From Salinicoccus kekensis (lineage in GTDB: Bacteria; Bacillota; Bacilli; Staphylococcales; Salinicoccaceae), in contig NZ_OBQF01000006.1 of the NCBI RefSeq assembly GCF_900220995.1, positions 154,680 through 218,679 of the forward strand: DNA of 64,000 bases. The letters are read 5' to 3'. Shown here piece after piece: positions 18,323 through 26,577 of this stretch; the first letter of the stretch is position 1; every line of letters starts with the position of its first letter. Made by a program: the position numbers and the translations under genes. The notes under the pieces are model-generated. The model saw only the letters and a program-made list of their open reading frames with translations, searched no databases and was not told where the DNA came from.

Positions 18323-19231
18323 ATGGCGGTCGCTTCTAAAGAGAGGGTTCGGGATACTAAGCCTGTAAACCCGCGAATTAAAAGTTTTAAAGAGTTTTTC
18401 AAACGACTTAGAAAGAATAAGTCAGCCCTGATCGGTTTTTATGTATTGGCATTTTTATTCCTTGTATCGATTTTCGGTGCAATAGATGCCAACTACAATC
18501 TACTCGGTGTCAACTCGAATGCCACGAGTCTGACGGAAAAACTGGAGGGTCCTTCAGCTGCACACTGGTTTGGGACAGATCATCTCGGCAGGGATATCTT
18601 CTTCCGTATACTTCATGGTATGTACATAACACTCGGTGTGGGCTTCGCAGCTACGTTCATGGGTGCACTTGTCGGTGTTCCACTCGGAATTCTTGCAGGT
18701 TACTACGGTGGATGGTTCGATACCATCGTCATGCGTGTAATGGATGTACTGCTTGCGTTCCCGGGCATACTGCTTGCACTTGCAATCGTTTCTGTCCTTG
18801 GGGGCAGCACGATCAATGTCACCATTGCCATCGCAATCGGTTCATTGCCGCAGTTCGCCCGTATCGTCCGTGGTTCCACCCTGACCACGAAAAAACTTGA
18901 GTATGTCGATGCAATACGTGCACTCGGTGCAAGGGACGGCAAAATCATATTCCAGCATATCCTGCCGAACATCATGTCGCCGATCATCGTCAACACGACA
19001 TTGTTCATCGCTTCTGCAATTCTTTCTGCAGCAGGACTTTCGTTCCTCGGGCTTGGTGTACAGCCACCGACGCCTGAATGGGGTGCGATGTTGAACGATG
19101 GACGTAACTATATGTATCAGGCAGGCCATATCACTTTCTTCCCGGGTATGATGATTGTGATCGTAGTACTGGCCTTCAACTTATTTGGAGATGGATTGAG
19201 AGATGCAATTGATCCTAAACAGAAAAATTAG
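18323..19231 (+). CDS. Peptide ABC transporter permease, OppC/DppC type
   Basis: Inner-membrane permease of 302 residues with the OppC_N segment (FFKRLRKNKSALIGFYVLAF, the first TM) and a BPD_transp_1 domain of about six TM helices. AAHWFGTDHLGRDIFFRILHG is the hallmark of the C-type subunit. The EAA loop reads DAIRALGARDGKIIFQHILP and contacts an ATPase. It pairs with the B-type permease encoded next. The gene order here is C then B, the reverse of the usual oppBCDF. The ATG follows GGGGGTCTC, and the B gene starts 10 bp after this stop behind AGGAGG. Confidence 0.92.
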   Translation: MAVASKERVRDTKPVNPRIKSFKEFFKRLRKNKSALIGFYVLAFLFLVSIFGAIDANYNLLGVNSNATSLTEKLEGPSAAHWFGTDHLGRDIFFRILHGMYITLGVGFAATFMGALVGVPLGILAGYYGGWFDTIVMRVMDVLLAFPGILLALAIVSVLGGSTINVTIAIAIGSLPQFARIVRGSTLTTKKLEYVDAIRALGARDGKIIFQHILPNIMSPIIVNTTLFIASAILSAAGLSFLGLGVQPPTPEWGAMLNDGRNYMYQAGHITFFPGMMIVIVVLAFNLFGDGLRDAIDPKQKN

Positions 19232-19241
19232 GAGGTAAATC

Positions 19242-20162
19242 ATGACAACATTTATTATTAGACGTATTTTGCAGCTTATCCCTGTTCTGATCGGGGTTTC
19301 GATACTTGTGTTCAGTCTGATGCACCTCACTCCAGGTAACCCGGCAGTCATCATGGCAGGTGAAAGTGCGCCTGAAGCAACCGTAAAGGCGATTGAACAG
19401 CGTTTAGGGCTGAATGATCCATTGTATGTGCAATATTGGAACTTCCTGACGAATGCCCTGCAGCTCGACTTCGGTACATCCATCAGGGATAACATTCCGG
19501 TGATGAACCATATCCAGGCAAGGTTCTTCATCACTTTGGAATTATCGATCTACTCGACGCTCTTCAGTCTTGTTTTAGGCTTGCTTGCAGGTATCGTCTC
19601 TGCAGTCAGACGTTATTCTTTTTCTGATGTTGCGCTTATGGTCGTTACGCTGTTCGGACTTTCAATGCCGAACTTCTGGCTCGGCCTCATGCTGATCCAG
19701 TGGTTCTCGATCGAACTTGGCTGGTTCGCGCCGACCGGGTGGGGGAACATGGATCAACTTGTACTGCCGGTCATTGCACTCGGTACAAGTGGTGCAGCAA
19801 TCATTGCGCGTATGACACGGAGTTCGATGCTCGATGTCATCGACCAGGATTATATACGTACCGCACGTGCAAAAGGCGTTAAAGAGCGTGTCGTTATTTT
19901 CCGTCACGCCCTTAAGAATGCTTTAATTCCAGTTGTAACCGTCGTTGGTCTGCAGTTCGGCTACTTGCTTGCCGGTTCGGTGCTGACAGAAAGTGTATTC
20001 GCAATCAACGGCCTCGGCCGTCTGATCATCGATTCAATCCTGCAAAGGGACTTCCCTGTCGTTCAGGGTGCTGTCCTTGTGATTGCCGTCACTTTCGTCT
20101 TCGTCAACCTGCTGGTTGATATTTCTTACAGGATGCTGAACAAGCGAGTGGACCTAAACTAG
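19242..20162 (+). CDS. Peptide ABC transporter permease, OppB/DppB type
   Basis: Inner-membrane permease of 306 residues. The N-terminal FIIRRILQLIPVLIGVSILV is the first TM typical of B-type subunits, and DFGTSIRDNIPVMNHIQARF is the conserved periplasmic-side stretch. The EAA loop is IRTARAKGVKERVVIFRHAL. Nucleotide binding comes from the two ATPases downstream. An AGGAGG site is eight bases from the start. DppD follows after 16 bp. The B, C, D and F subunits together form the complete translocator that the four binding proteins could share. Confidence 0.92.
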   Translation: MTTFIIRRILQLIPVLIGVSILVFSLMHLTPGNPAVIMAGESAPEATVKAIEQRLGLNDPLYVQYWNFLTNALQLDFGTSIRDNIPVMNHIQARFFITLELSIYSTLFSLVLGLLAGIVSAVRRYSFSDVALMVVTLFGLSMPNFWLGLMLIQWFSIELGWFAPTGWGNMDQLVLPVIALGTSGAAIIARMTRSSMLDVIDQDYIRTARAKGVKERVVIFRHALKNALIPVVTVVGLQFGYLLAGSVLTESVFAINGLGRLIIDSILQRDFPVVQGAVLVIAVTFVFVNLLVDISYRMLNKRVDLN

Positions 20163-20178
20163 GTAGGGAGTGACAAAA

Positions 20179-21192
20179 ATGTCAGATAACATACTTGATG
20201 TAAATAATTTAAAGACTTCCTTCTTTGTTGAAGGAGATGAGATAAAAGCGGTCGACGGCGTCACTTTTAACGTACCCAAAGGAAAAACGCTTGGGATTGT
20301 CGGTGAATCGGGTTCCGGCAAAAGTATCAGTGCCCTGTCGATCTTAAGACTGATCGAAGATCCGGGTAAGATTGTGGACGGCAGCATCACTTTCAAAGGT
20401 GAGGAGCTCACCACTGCCAAAGAATCACGGATGAGGCAGATCCGGGGCAACGAGATCTCCATGATCTTCCAGGAGCCGATGACTTCACTGAACCCGGTAT
20501 ATACAGTCGGGCAGCAGCTGCGGGAGTCATTCAAAATACACCAGGGCCTCGGCAAGAAGGAAGGCACCAAACGTTCTATCGAGATGCTTGAACTTGTCGG
20601 CATCCCCTCCCCGGATAAACGTGTGGATCAATATCCATATGAACTTTCCGGCGGGATGAGGCAGCGTGTGATGATCGCCATGGCACTTGCCTGTAAGCCT
20701 GAACTGCTCATCGCGGATGAGCCGACGACGGCACTTGATGTGACCATCCAGGCACAGATCCTTGAGCTGATCAAAGAACTCCAGGATGAAATCGGCATGA
20801 GTGTCGTAATGATCACCCATGACCTCGGTGTTGTGGCTGAGACATGTGATTATGTTGCGGTCATGTACTGCGGAAAGGTCGTTGAATTTGCGGATGTCGA
20901 GACTTTATTCGAAAATCCGCGCCACCCTTATACTGTCGGCCTGTTGAATTCACTGCCGCGCCATGATATCGATCAGGATGAACTGATCCCGATCAAAGGC
21001 AACGTTCCGGCACCCGATGAAATGCCGTCAGGCTGCCGCTTTGCACCGAGATGCCCGTTTGCAAGCGACATCTGCTCGACGCTTCCGGACCTCGAAACAC
21101 AGGAGGACGGCAACGATGTCAGATGCTGGATCTACACTGATGAATGGGATGGAGAGGAGGTAAACGTATATGACAAAGAACACTCTTCTTGA
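20179..21192 (+). CDS. Peptide ABC transporter ATPase, OppD/DppD type
   Basis: Cytoplasmic ATPase of 337 residues. Walker A is GESGSGKS, the signature is LSGGMRQR, Walker B is [13 protein letters not shown], and the switch His is in MITHDLGVV. The C-terminal oligo_HPY region ([15 protein letters not shown] and a Cys cluster in [15 protein letters not shown]) is typical of dipeptide/oligopeptide ATPases; such Cys sets bind an Fe-S cluster in some DppD homologues. ATG at 20179 is preferred over the GTG at 20170, since GGTAGGGAG lies directly against the GTG and eight bases before the ATG. Its end overlaps the next gene by 23 bp. Confidence 0.92.
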   Translation: MSDNILDVNNLKTSFFVEGDEIKAVDGVTFNVPKGKTLGIVGESGSGKSISALSILRLIEDPGKIVDGSITFKGEELTTAKESRMRQIRGNEISMIFQEPMTSLNPVYTVGQQLRESFKIHQGLGKKEGTKRSIEMLELVGIPSPDKRVDQYPYELSGGMRQRVMIAMALACKPELLIADEPTTALDVTIQAQILELIKELQDEIGMSVVMITHDLGVVAETCDYVAVMYCGKVVEFADVETLFENPRHPYTVGLLNSLPRHDIDQDELIPIKGNVPAPDEMPSGCRFAPRCPFASDICSTLPDLETQEDGNDVRCWIYTDEWDGEEVNVYDKEHSS

Positions 21193-22264
21193 AGTTGAAG
21201 GTCTGAAGCAGTACTTCCCGATAAAGGGCGGCTTCCTCGGACGCACCGTCAACCATGTCAAGGCGGTGGATGATATCAGTTTCCATATCAATGAAGGTGA
21301 GACGGTCTCCGTCGTGGGTGAATCCGGCTGTGGGAAATCGACGACCGGCCGGGCGATACTCCGCCTTGATGAGCCGACTGAAGGCAAAGTCACTTTCCAG
21401 GGTACGGATGTCCTTGCCCTGAGCAAGTCGGAGATGCGTAAAATGCGCAGTGAAATGCAGATCATCTTCCAGGATCCGTATGCATCACTCAACCCGAGGA
21501 AAACGGTGAAAATGACTCTGATTGAAGCGATGGACATCCAGGATGTCGTACCGCGGAAGGAAAGGACCGCCCGCGCACTTGAAATCATGGAAACCGTCGG
21601 TCTTCAAAAGCACCAGATCGACAGATTCCCGCATGAATTCTCAGGCGGCCAGCGCCAGCGTATCGGCATCGCCCGTGCACTTGCAGTGAATCCGAAGCTG
21701 ATCATCGCCGACGAAGCGGTGAGTGCCCTGGATGTATCCATCCAGGCGCAGGTGTTGAACCTGCTGCAGAGACTGCAGCGTGAAATGGGGCTCACATACC
21801 TGTTCATCGCCCATGACCTTGGTGTCGTAAGACACATCTCGGACAGGATCATCGTCATGTATCTCGGTAAAATCGTCGAGATGGGGGATACGAAGAGCAT
21901 CTTCGACAATCCGCAGCACCCTTATACAAAAGCGCTGCTTTCGGCGATCCCTGTACCGGATCCGAAGAATAAGAGTGAACGCATCTTCCTCCGCGGGGAC
22001 GTGCCGTCACCGATCGATCCGCCGTCAGGCTGCAGATTCCATACAAGGTGCCCGTTCGCAACAGATAAGTGCAGAACGGAAATACCGGTCCTTGAACACA
22101 AGGATGAAACATATGCAGGACAGCATGACGTTGCATGCCATTATGCGATCGACATCCAGGAAGGCAGACATAAGCCGACCCATGAAATGAAGGATGTACG
22201 TAAAGTCCTCGACGAAGAGGGCCAGGACATCGCTGAAACAAAAGAAGAATTGAATCAACGTTAA
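21170..22264 (+). CDS. Peptide ABC transporter ATPase, OppF/DppF type
   Basis: Second ATPase, 364 residues, which dimerises with the D-type subunit. Walker A is GESGCGKST, the signature is FSGGQRQR, Walker B is LIIADEAVSALD, and the switch His is in FIAHDLGVV. The C-terminal oligo_HPY element (QHPYTKALLSAIPVPDP) and the Cys-rich GCRFHTRCPFATDKC follow. The tail after about residue 325 is longer and acidic. GAGGAGG lies nine bases upstream of the ATG inside the DppD coding end, indicating translational coupling. A strong terminator closes the operon. Confidence 0.92.
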   Translation: MTKNTLLEVEGLKQYFPIKGGFLGRTVNHVKAVDDISFHINEGETVSVVGESGCGKSTTGRAILRLDEPTEGKVTFQGTDVLALSKSEMRKMRSEMQIIFQDPYASLNPRKTVKMTLIEAMDIQDVVPRKERTARALEIMETVGLQKHQIDRFPHEFSGGQRQRIGIARALAVNPKLIIADEAVSALDVSIQAQVLNLLQRLQREMGLTYLFIAHDLGVVRHISDRIIVMYLGKIVEMGDTKSIFDNPQHPYTKALLSAIPVPDPKNKSERIFLRGDVPSPIDPPSGCRFHTRCPFATDKCRTEIPVLEHKDETYAGQHDVACHYAIDIQEGRHKPTHEMKDVRKVLDEEGQDIAETKEELNQR

Positions 22265-22265
22265 A

Positions 22266-22306
22266 AAAAATCGCACTTGGCTCTCCATGAGCCAAGTGCG
22301 ATTTTT
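22266..22306. terminator. Bidirectional rho-independent terminator
   Basis: AAAAATCGCACTTGGCT and its exact complement with a seven-base loop, between the convergent oppF-type and DUF456 genes. Confidence 0.85.
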
Positions 22307-22309
22307 CAT

Positions 22310-22795
22310 TTAGAACAGGAATGCATCCAGCAGGAACCAGATGATCAGCAGTACATAGATCACGAAGTTGAATGCCGAACTCGCAAAAAATGCGAGGAGC
22401 GAACCGACTGCCGCCCTGAATGCTGCGTTGATGTCCTTTGTCGCTATGAATTCAAGTGCCAGGACAAATACGAACGGCACGAATATGACGCCGAACGGCG
22501 GGTAGATGAACATCCCGACGATGACCCCGACGATCGCTGCGGCCTCACTCTTCTTCGAACCGCCGTACTTCTTGACGAAATAACTGTTAGCGACCAAATC
22601 ACTGACAAACACAAGTGCGGTTAAAACTGCTGCGACCAGCCAGAACATCCAGGTCAGTGTCTCACTGTTTATCAGAAAGTGATAAATTAAAAACCCGACC
22701 CAGAACATCACCACTGAAGGGATGACCGGTGCGATGACACCGACGAATCCGAGGATAAAACTGACTATGACCAGTATCCACCATAAAATCTCCAT
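22310..22795 (-). CDS. DUF456 family membrane protein
   Basis: Integral membrane protein of 161 residues with about five hydrophobic segments. The early GFVGVIAPVIPS stretch and the central VANSYFVKKYGGSKKSEAA followed by GVIVGMFIYPPFGVI are typical of the DUF456 family, whose role is unknown. It probably sits wholly in the membrane with short loops. The ATG at 22795 is seven bases after AAGGAG; an in-frame TTG at 22798 is too close to that site. It is the only gene on its transcript as far as can be seen, since the downstream terminator is shared with the peptide permease operon. Confidence 0.8.
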   Translation of the reverse strand: MEILWWILVIVSFILGFVGVIAPVIPSVVMFWVGFLIYHFLINSETLTWMFWLVAAVLTALVFVSDLVANSYFVKKYGGSKKSEAAAIVGVIVGMFIYPPFGVIFVPFVFVLALEFIATKDINAAFRAAVGSLLAFFASSAFNFVIYVLLIIWFLLDAFLF

Positions 22796-22890
22796 CAAAC
22801 GACTCCTTCTTGAATATGAGTTTGCGTGCCATCAGCATCACTTAATCCTAACAATATCCGGGAAAGCTTTGCAAGCGGAACTCCCCGGTG

Positions 22891-23754
22891 CTACGTTTCA
22901 AAATTTTTGATATAACTCTTCACGACTTTTATAAATGCTTCCACCTGCGGCAGTTCCATCACATTCTTATCGAATGAAATGTACGTATCCCGTGTGATCG
23001 GTTCTTCGTCGACGATCACTTCCTCGATTTTGAACTGCTCCTTATCAAAGTCTTTGACGACGATTTCAGGCAGCACCGTGACACCCACACCTTCGAACAA
23101 TAAAGCCCGGCATGTCGCGATCTGGTCGACACTGAACTGGGGTTCATACCTCCGGTTGAACCGCGTTTCAAAATACTTCTCGATCATCCTGATATAGACC
23201 GGCTCCGAAAAGAACTCGATTACCGGCGGGTTGTCCTGGCCGACGAGGCTTTTTGGTGTGACGAGGTAATGCCTGTCTGTGAAGAGCAGTTTATTTTCCT
23301 TGTTGAGCACCTGCCTGCCCCGGGTGATTGAAATATGGTAATCTTTTGCATCATTGATGATCTGCGGGGATGAGCCGACCTGGATGTTGATGTTCACCCC
23401 GGCGTACAGCCGTGTATATTCCCTCAGGACACCGGCAAGGATCGTGCTGCCGATCAATGATGAGACGCCGAGGTTCAAATTGCCTTCCACCGCCCCTTCA
23501 TGGGCTACGAGGTACTCCTTCAGCATGTTTTCATTTTCCACGACCTTCTGGGCATGGCGGATGATCCGCTCCCCCGGTCCTGTGACGAACAATTCCCGCT
23601 TCGTCCGGATGAAGATTTCCACGCCCCACTCCTCTTCGATCGATTTCAGCCTCTGGCTGACCGCCGGCTGGGAGATGAACAGCCTTTCGGCGGCCTGCCT
23701 CAACGTCTTCGCTTCATGCAAAGTGACGAGCAGTTTATAATCATCAACTTTCAT
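22891..23754 (-). CDS. ccpE: LysR-family transcriptional regulator, CcpE-like
   Basis: Regulator of 287 residues with an N-terminal winged helix (TLRQAAERLFISQPAVSQRL) and a C-terminal effector-binding domain. As I recall staphylococcal CcpE, the opening MKVDDYKLLVTL, the FIRTK stretch, the SLIG stretch, DYHISITRG and VDQIATCRALLFEGVGVTVLP line up closely with it. CcpE senses citrate and activates TCA-cycle genes such as aconitase. The assignment to CcpE rests on remembered sequence and not on a search. It is flanked by the divergent stress SDR gene. Regulator and target are not adjacent here. Confidence 0.7.
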   Translation of the reverse strand: MKVDDYKLLVTLHEAKTLRQAAERLFISQPAVSQRLKSIEEEWGVEIFIRTKRELFVTGPGERIIRHAQKVVENENMLKEYLVAHEGAVEGNLNLGVSSLIGSTILAGVLREYTRLYAGVNINIQVGSSPQIINDAKDYHISITRGRQVLNKENKLLFTDRHYLVTPKSLVGQDNPPVIEFFSEPVYIRMIEKYFETRFNRRYEPQFSVDQIATCRALLFEGVGVTVLPEIVVKDFDKEQFKIEEVIVDEEPITRDTYISFDKNVMELPQVEAFIKVVKSYIKNFET

Positions 23755-23806
23755 TTAATCACCTTTTCTTCCTATATAAGAAAATCTTATCATAGTTTGC
23801 CGCTTC

Positions 23807-23831
23807 GAGTAACTCTTAAGGAATCGGGTAT
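23807..23831 (+). promoter_or_regulatory. Possible sigma-B-type promoter of the SDR gene
   Basis: GAGTAA, 13 bases, then a perfect GGGTAT. The -35 is 4 of 6. Bacillus homologues of this SDR type are sigma-B dependent, which supports the reading. The -10 lies 32 bp before the ATG. Confidence 0.45.
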
Positions 23832-23863
23832 ATGTAATCTACATTTGATTGAGGAGGTATTTT

Positions 23864-24745
23864 ATGAATAATGAAAAGAAATACGAAGCAGTCAATGAGC
23901 AGGTCGAAGGTTATACACAGGACGGGCAGCCCGGCATAGAGAAGGACATGGACCCGAAACCCGTCATCATTGCCGATGATTATAAAGGCAGTGGAAAGCT
24001 GGAAGGGAAAGTGGCATTGATCACCGGCGGGGATTCAGGAATCGGCCGCTCGGTCGCCGTCCACTTCGCAAAAGAAGGGGCGGACGTCGCATTATTATAT
24101 CTTGAAGAGGAAGAAGAAGATGCGCAATATGTAAAGATGCTCGCTGAAAAGGAAGACGTCAAGTGCCTGCTGTACAGCGGGGACATCAAGGATGCTGATT
24201 TCAGGAAAGAGACTGTGAAGGAGGTCGTCTCCAACCTTGGCACAATCAACATCCTTGTGAATAATGCCGGTGTGCAGTTCCCGAAAAAGGACTTCCTCGA
24301 CATCACCGAAGAGAATCTGCGGGAGACTTTCGAGACCAACATCATCAGCATGATCCTGCTCACACAGGAAGTGTTCCCTCACCTGGAGGAAGGGGATTCA
24401 ATCATCAACTCCACGAGCGTCACGGCATATAAAGGCTCTCCAATCTTCATCGACTACTCATCGACGAAAGGGGCAATCACTTCATTCACCAGGTCGCTCG
24501 CCCAAAACCTCGCACCGCAGAAGATACGCGTGAACGCCGTGGCACCCGGGCCGATCTATACCCCGCTCATACCTGCCACATTCGATGCCGAGCATGTGGA
24601 TGAACACGGCGAGGATACACCGATGGAAAGGCGCGGCCAGCCTGCTGAGCTCGGACCGTCGTACGTCTTCCTTGCAGCGCAGGATTCAAGCTATATGACC
24701 GGTGAAGTGCTCCACGTGAACGGCGGCGACTTCACGTCGAGCTAA
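23864..24745 (+). CDS. SDR-family oxidoreductase, general-stress (YdaD/YhdF) type
   Basis: NAD(P)-dependent short-chain dehydrogenase of 293 residues. The extended N-terminus (about 1-45, ending in DDYKGSGKLEGK) is usual for the YhdF/YdaD/YghA branch. The cofactor motif is TGGDSGIG, followed by NNAG. The catalytic Ser lies in INSTSVTAY and the Tyr/Lys pair in DYSSTKGA. ATG at 23864 follows GAGGAGG; an in-frame TTG at 23849 lies at that site and is rejected. Substrate unknown. In Bacillus, these enzymes are general stress proteins, consistent with the upstream promoter-like sequence. A strong hairpin follows the stop. Confidence 0.88.
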   Translation: MNNEKKYEAVNEQVEGYTQDGQPGIEKDMDPKPVIIADDYKGSGKLEGKVALITGGDSGIGRSVAVHFAKEGADVALLYLEEEEEDAQYVKMLAEKEDVKCLLYSGDIKDADFRKETVKEVVSNLGTINILVNNAGVQFPKKDFLDITEENLRETFETNIISMILLTQEVFPHLEEGDSIINSTSVTAYKGSPIFIDYSSTKGAITSFTRSLAQNLAPQKIRVNAVAPGPIYTPLIPATFDAEHVDEHGEDTPMERRGQPAELGPSYVFLAAQDSSYMTGEVLHVNGGDFTSS

Positions 24746-24756
24746 ATATTTCTTTC

Positions 24757-24782
24757 AGGGGGCAGCTTACAGGCTGCCCCCT
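24757..24782. terminator. Strong hairpin between convergent genes
   Basis: AGGGGGCAGC and its exact complement with a six-base loop. The T run is poor on both strands, so terminator strength is uncertain. Confidence 0.6.
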
Positions 24783-25321
24783 CACTTCATGTTTTTCCGC
24801 AGTTCCCCAAGGCAGTGCGCCGCAAGTTCTACAAACTGCCCGAAGTCCCGCTCAATCTCATCCATGATATGCTGTGCCACGGCGTAGGCCTCATCCTTGT
24901 CCTTCTCGGTAATCTTGTTGTTCTTCAGGGCACGCTGTATATCCTTCTCATCGACGAGCTCATACTGTCCGTCCGGGAGTGCGAGCACGTCCAGGTAAAT
25001 GTCTTTCCGCCTTGCATTGCCCGGTTCCAGGTAATGTGCCATATTGACATCGAAGTAGTACTGCAGCACGTGCCAGTGGTCATCATACATGACGGTGATG
25101 CTGTACTTCCGTTCTTTCGGCAGTATCTGCAGCCATTTATAATCCTTATCGACGACTTTCACCGATTTGTCCACGACCGGGACGACGAGAGGGGAGCGTA
25201 TCTTCTTCATGTAGATAAGGCCGGCCAGGAACTCTTCACCATTGAAGCGGGTCAGCACTTCATCGTATGTAGAGTCCAATAAACGGCGCCACCCGCGTTT
25301 ATCCAAGTATTTCATTTTCAT
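24782..25321 (-). CDS. DUF402 domain protein
   Basis: Soluble protein of 179 residues with the DUF402 beta-barrel. The core reads ITVMYDDHWHVLQYYFDVNM followed by KDIYLDVLALPDGQYELVDE, the usual metal- and nucleotide-binding region of this fold, which includes nucleoside di/triphosphate phosphatases and Ntdp-like enzymes. The C-terminal helix (about 120-179) is charged. ATG at 25321 is chosen because AAGGAG lies nine bases before it; the open frame extends 50 codons further but that stretch is hydrophobic and covers the promoter. It is divergent from lrgA. Exact substrate unknown. Confidence 0.75.
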   Translation of the reverse strand: MKMKYLDKRGWRRLLDSTYDEVLTRFNGEEFLAGLIYMKKIRSPLVVPVVDKSVKVVDKDYKWLQILPKERKYSITVMYDDHWHVLQYYFDVNMAHYLEPGNARRKDIYLDVLALPDGQYELVDEKDIQRALKNNKITEKDKDEAYAVAQHIMDEIERDFGQFVELAAHCLGELRKNMK

Positions 25322-25463
25322 GGCTCTCATCTCCTTCATTACATTATACATAATAAGCAAAAGAAAAGTGAAGAAATACGCAATCTCGGGAAGCCTCCAT
25401 TTCGCCCTCCCCTGCACCTCATAATGATGTAAAATGATGGTATACCGACAGAGGTGAATACAT

Positions 25464-25829
25464 ATGGTCAAATCAATGAAAATCGTCTTACAGATCGCAA
25501 TATTATATATACTGTACCAGGCCGGGGAATGGCTTTCCGAAACGTTTCAGCTGGCCCTCCCCGGAAGCGTCATCGGGATGATGCTGCTGATCCTCCTGCT
25601 TTTCACACGGGTGATCAGAATTGAATGGATCGGGGATGGTGCGGGTTTCATGGTGAAATATCTGCCTTTCTTTTTCATCCCGTCCACCCTCGGCATCATG
25701 CAGTATTACGGCATATTCCAAGGGAAGGGCTTCATGCTGGTCATCATCGTCCTTGTGAGCACCATTCTCGTGATGGCCGTCTCCGGACTGATCGGCCATT
25801 TATCCGGCGGCAGGGAGGGACAGCCATGA
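25464..25829 (+). CDS. lrgA: Holin-like protein, CidA/LrgA family
   Basis: Small membrane protein of 121 residues with four hydrophobic segments. The LPGSVIGMMLLILLLF and FFFIPSTLGIMQYY stretches are the family signature. CidA and LrgA are holin- and antiholin-like proteins that influence murein hydrolase activity, programmed lysis and export of pyruvate-type overflow metabolites. AGAGGTGA precedes the ATG. The stop overlaps the start of the LrgB gene (ATGA). I cannot tell Cid from Lrg by sequence alone, and no lytSR or cidR lies adjacent. Confidence 0.85.
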   Translation: MVKSMKIVLQIAILYILYQAGEWLSETFQLALPGSVIGMMLLILLLFTRVIRIEWIGDGAGFMVKYLPFFFIPSTLGIMQYYGIFQGKGFMLVIIVLVSTILVMAVSGLIGHLSGGREGQP

Positions 25830-26512
25830 ACATCCTCGCAGCCTCGGGCATAATCGCAATGACCATCTTAGTATACCGGTTGTCGCTCTACATACACCGG
25901 AAGGCGGAAAGCCCCTTCACCCTGCCCATTTTATCATCAACGGTCATCCTCATCATTTTCCTGTCCGTTTTTGATATCCCGTATGAACAATACATGATCG
26001 GCGGTGAGTGGATCAATCAGCTGCTCGGGCCTGCCGTCGTCGCCCTTGCCTATCCGCTCTATATACACCGTAAAGTCATGGTGAAGCTTGCAGTGCCGCT
26101 CTTCACCGGTACTGCGGCCGGTGCTTTCATCGGCGTCGTATCCGGCATCTCCCTGGCGAAATGGACAGGGTTCGGGACTGAAATATTATATGCCATTTCC
26201 GCCAAGTCCGTGACGACGCCGGTTGCTGTAGTCATCACAGAATCACTCGGCGGCATCACATCACTTGCAGCCGTGATGGTCATGATTGCAGGCATCGGAG
26301 GTGCGGTCATGCACAAGTATATCTTTAAAATATTCGGCATCACCTCGCACCTTGGACGCGGCATGGGGATGGGTGCCGCATCACATGCAATAGGGACGGC
26401 TGAAGTGATGAAAGACAGCCAGCTCGAAGGTTCGATCAGCACCGTCGCAATGGTCGCGAGCGCAATCATCGTCTCCCTCATCACACCAGGAATCGTATCA
26501 TGGTTTGTTTAG
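25826..26512 (+). CDS. lrgB: LrgB/CidB family membrane protein
   Basis: Integral membrane protein of 228 residues, the usual length. The family signature is seen in LLGPAVVALAYPLYIHR, SAKSVTTPVAVVITESLGG and GMGAASHAIGTAEVM. It partners the upstream holin-like protein; plant and bacterial homologues transport glycolate, glycerate or pyruvate. The start at 25826 overlaps the LrgA stop by four bases. A longer frame reading into lrgA is out of frame with it and is rejected. A strong terminator follows. Confidence 0.88.
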   Translation: MNILAASGIIAMTILVYRLSLYIHRKAESPFTLPILSSTVILIIFLSVFDIPYEQYMIGGEWINQLLGPAVVALAYPLYIHRKVMVKLAVPLFTGTAAGAFIGVVSGISLAKWTGFGTEILYAISAKSVTTPVAVVITESLGGITSLAAVMVMIAGIGGAVMHKYIFKIFGITSHLGRGMGMGAASHAIGTAEVMKDSQLEGSISTVAMVASAIIVSLITPGIVSWFV

Positions 26513-26540
26513 ATTCAACTTCCATAGATCAGTAAAACAC

Positions 26541-26576
26541 AAAGCAGGCCCTGGACATTTGTCCAGGGCCTGCTTG
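26541..26576. terminator. Bidirectional rho-independent terminator
   Basis: AAGCAGGCCCTGGAC with exact complement, between the convergent lrgB and ABC permease genes. Confidence 0.8.
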
Positions 26577-26577
26577 T

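Noticed and set aside
25322..25471. 50-codon N-terminal extension of the DUF402 gene
   Set aside because: A good ribosome site precedes the internal ATG at 25321, and the extension is hydrophobic and covers the promoter region shared with lrgA.
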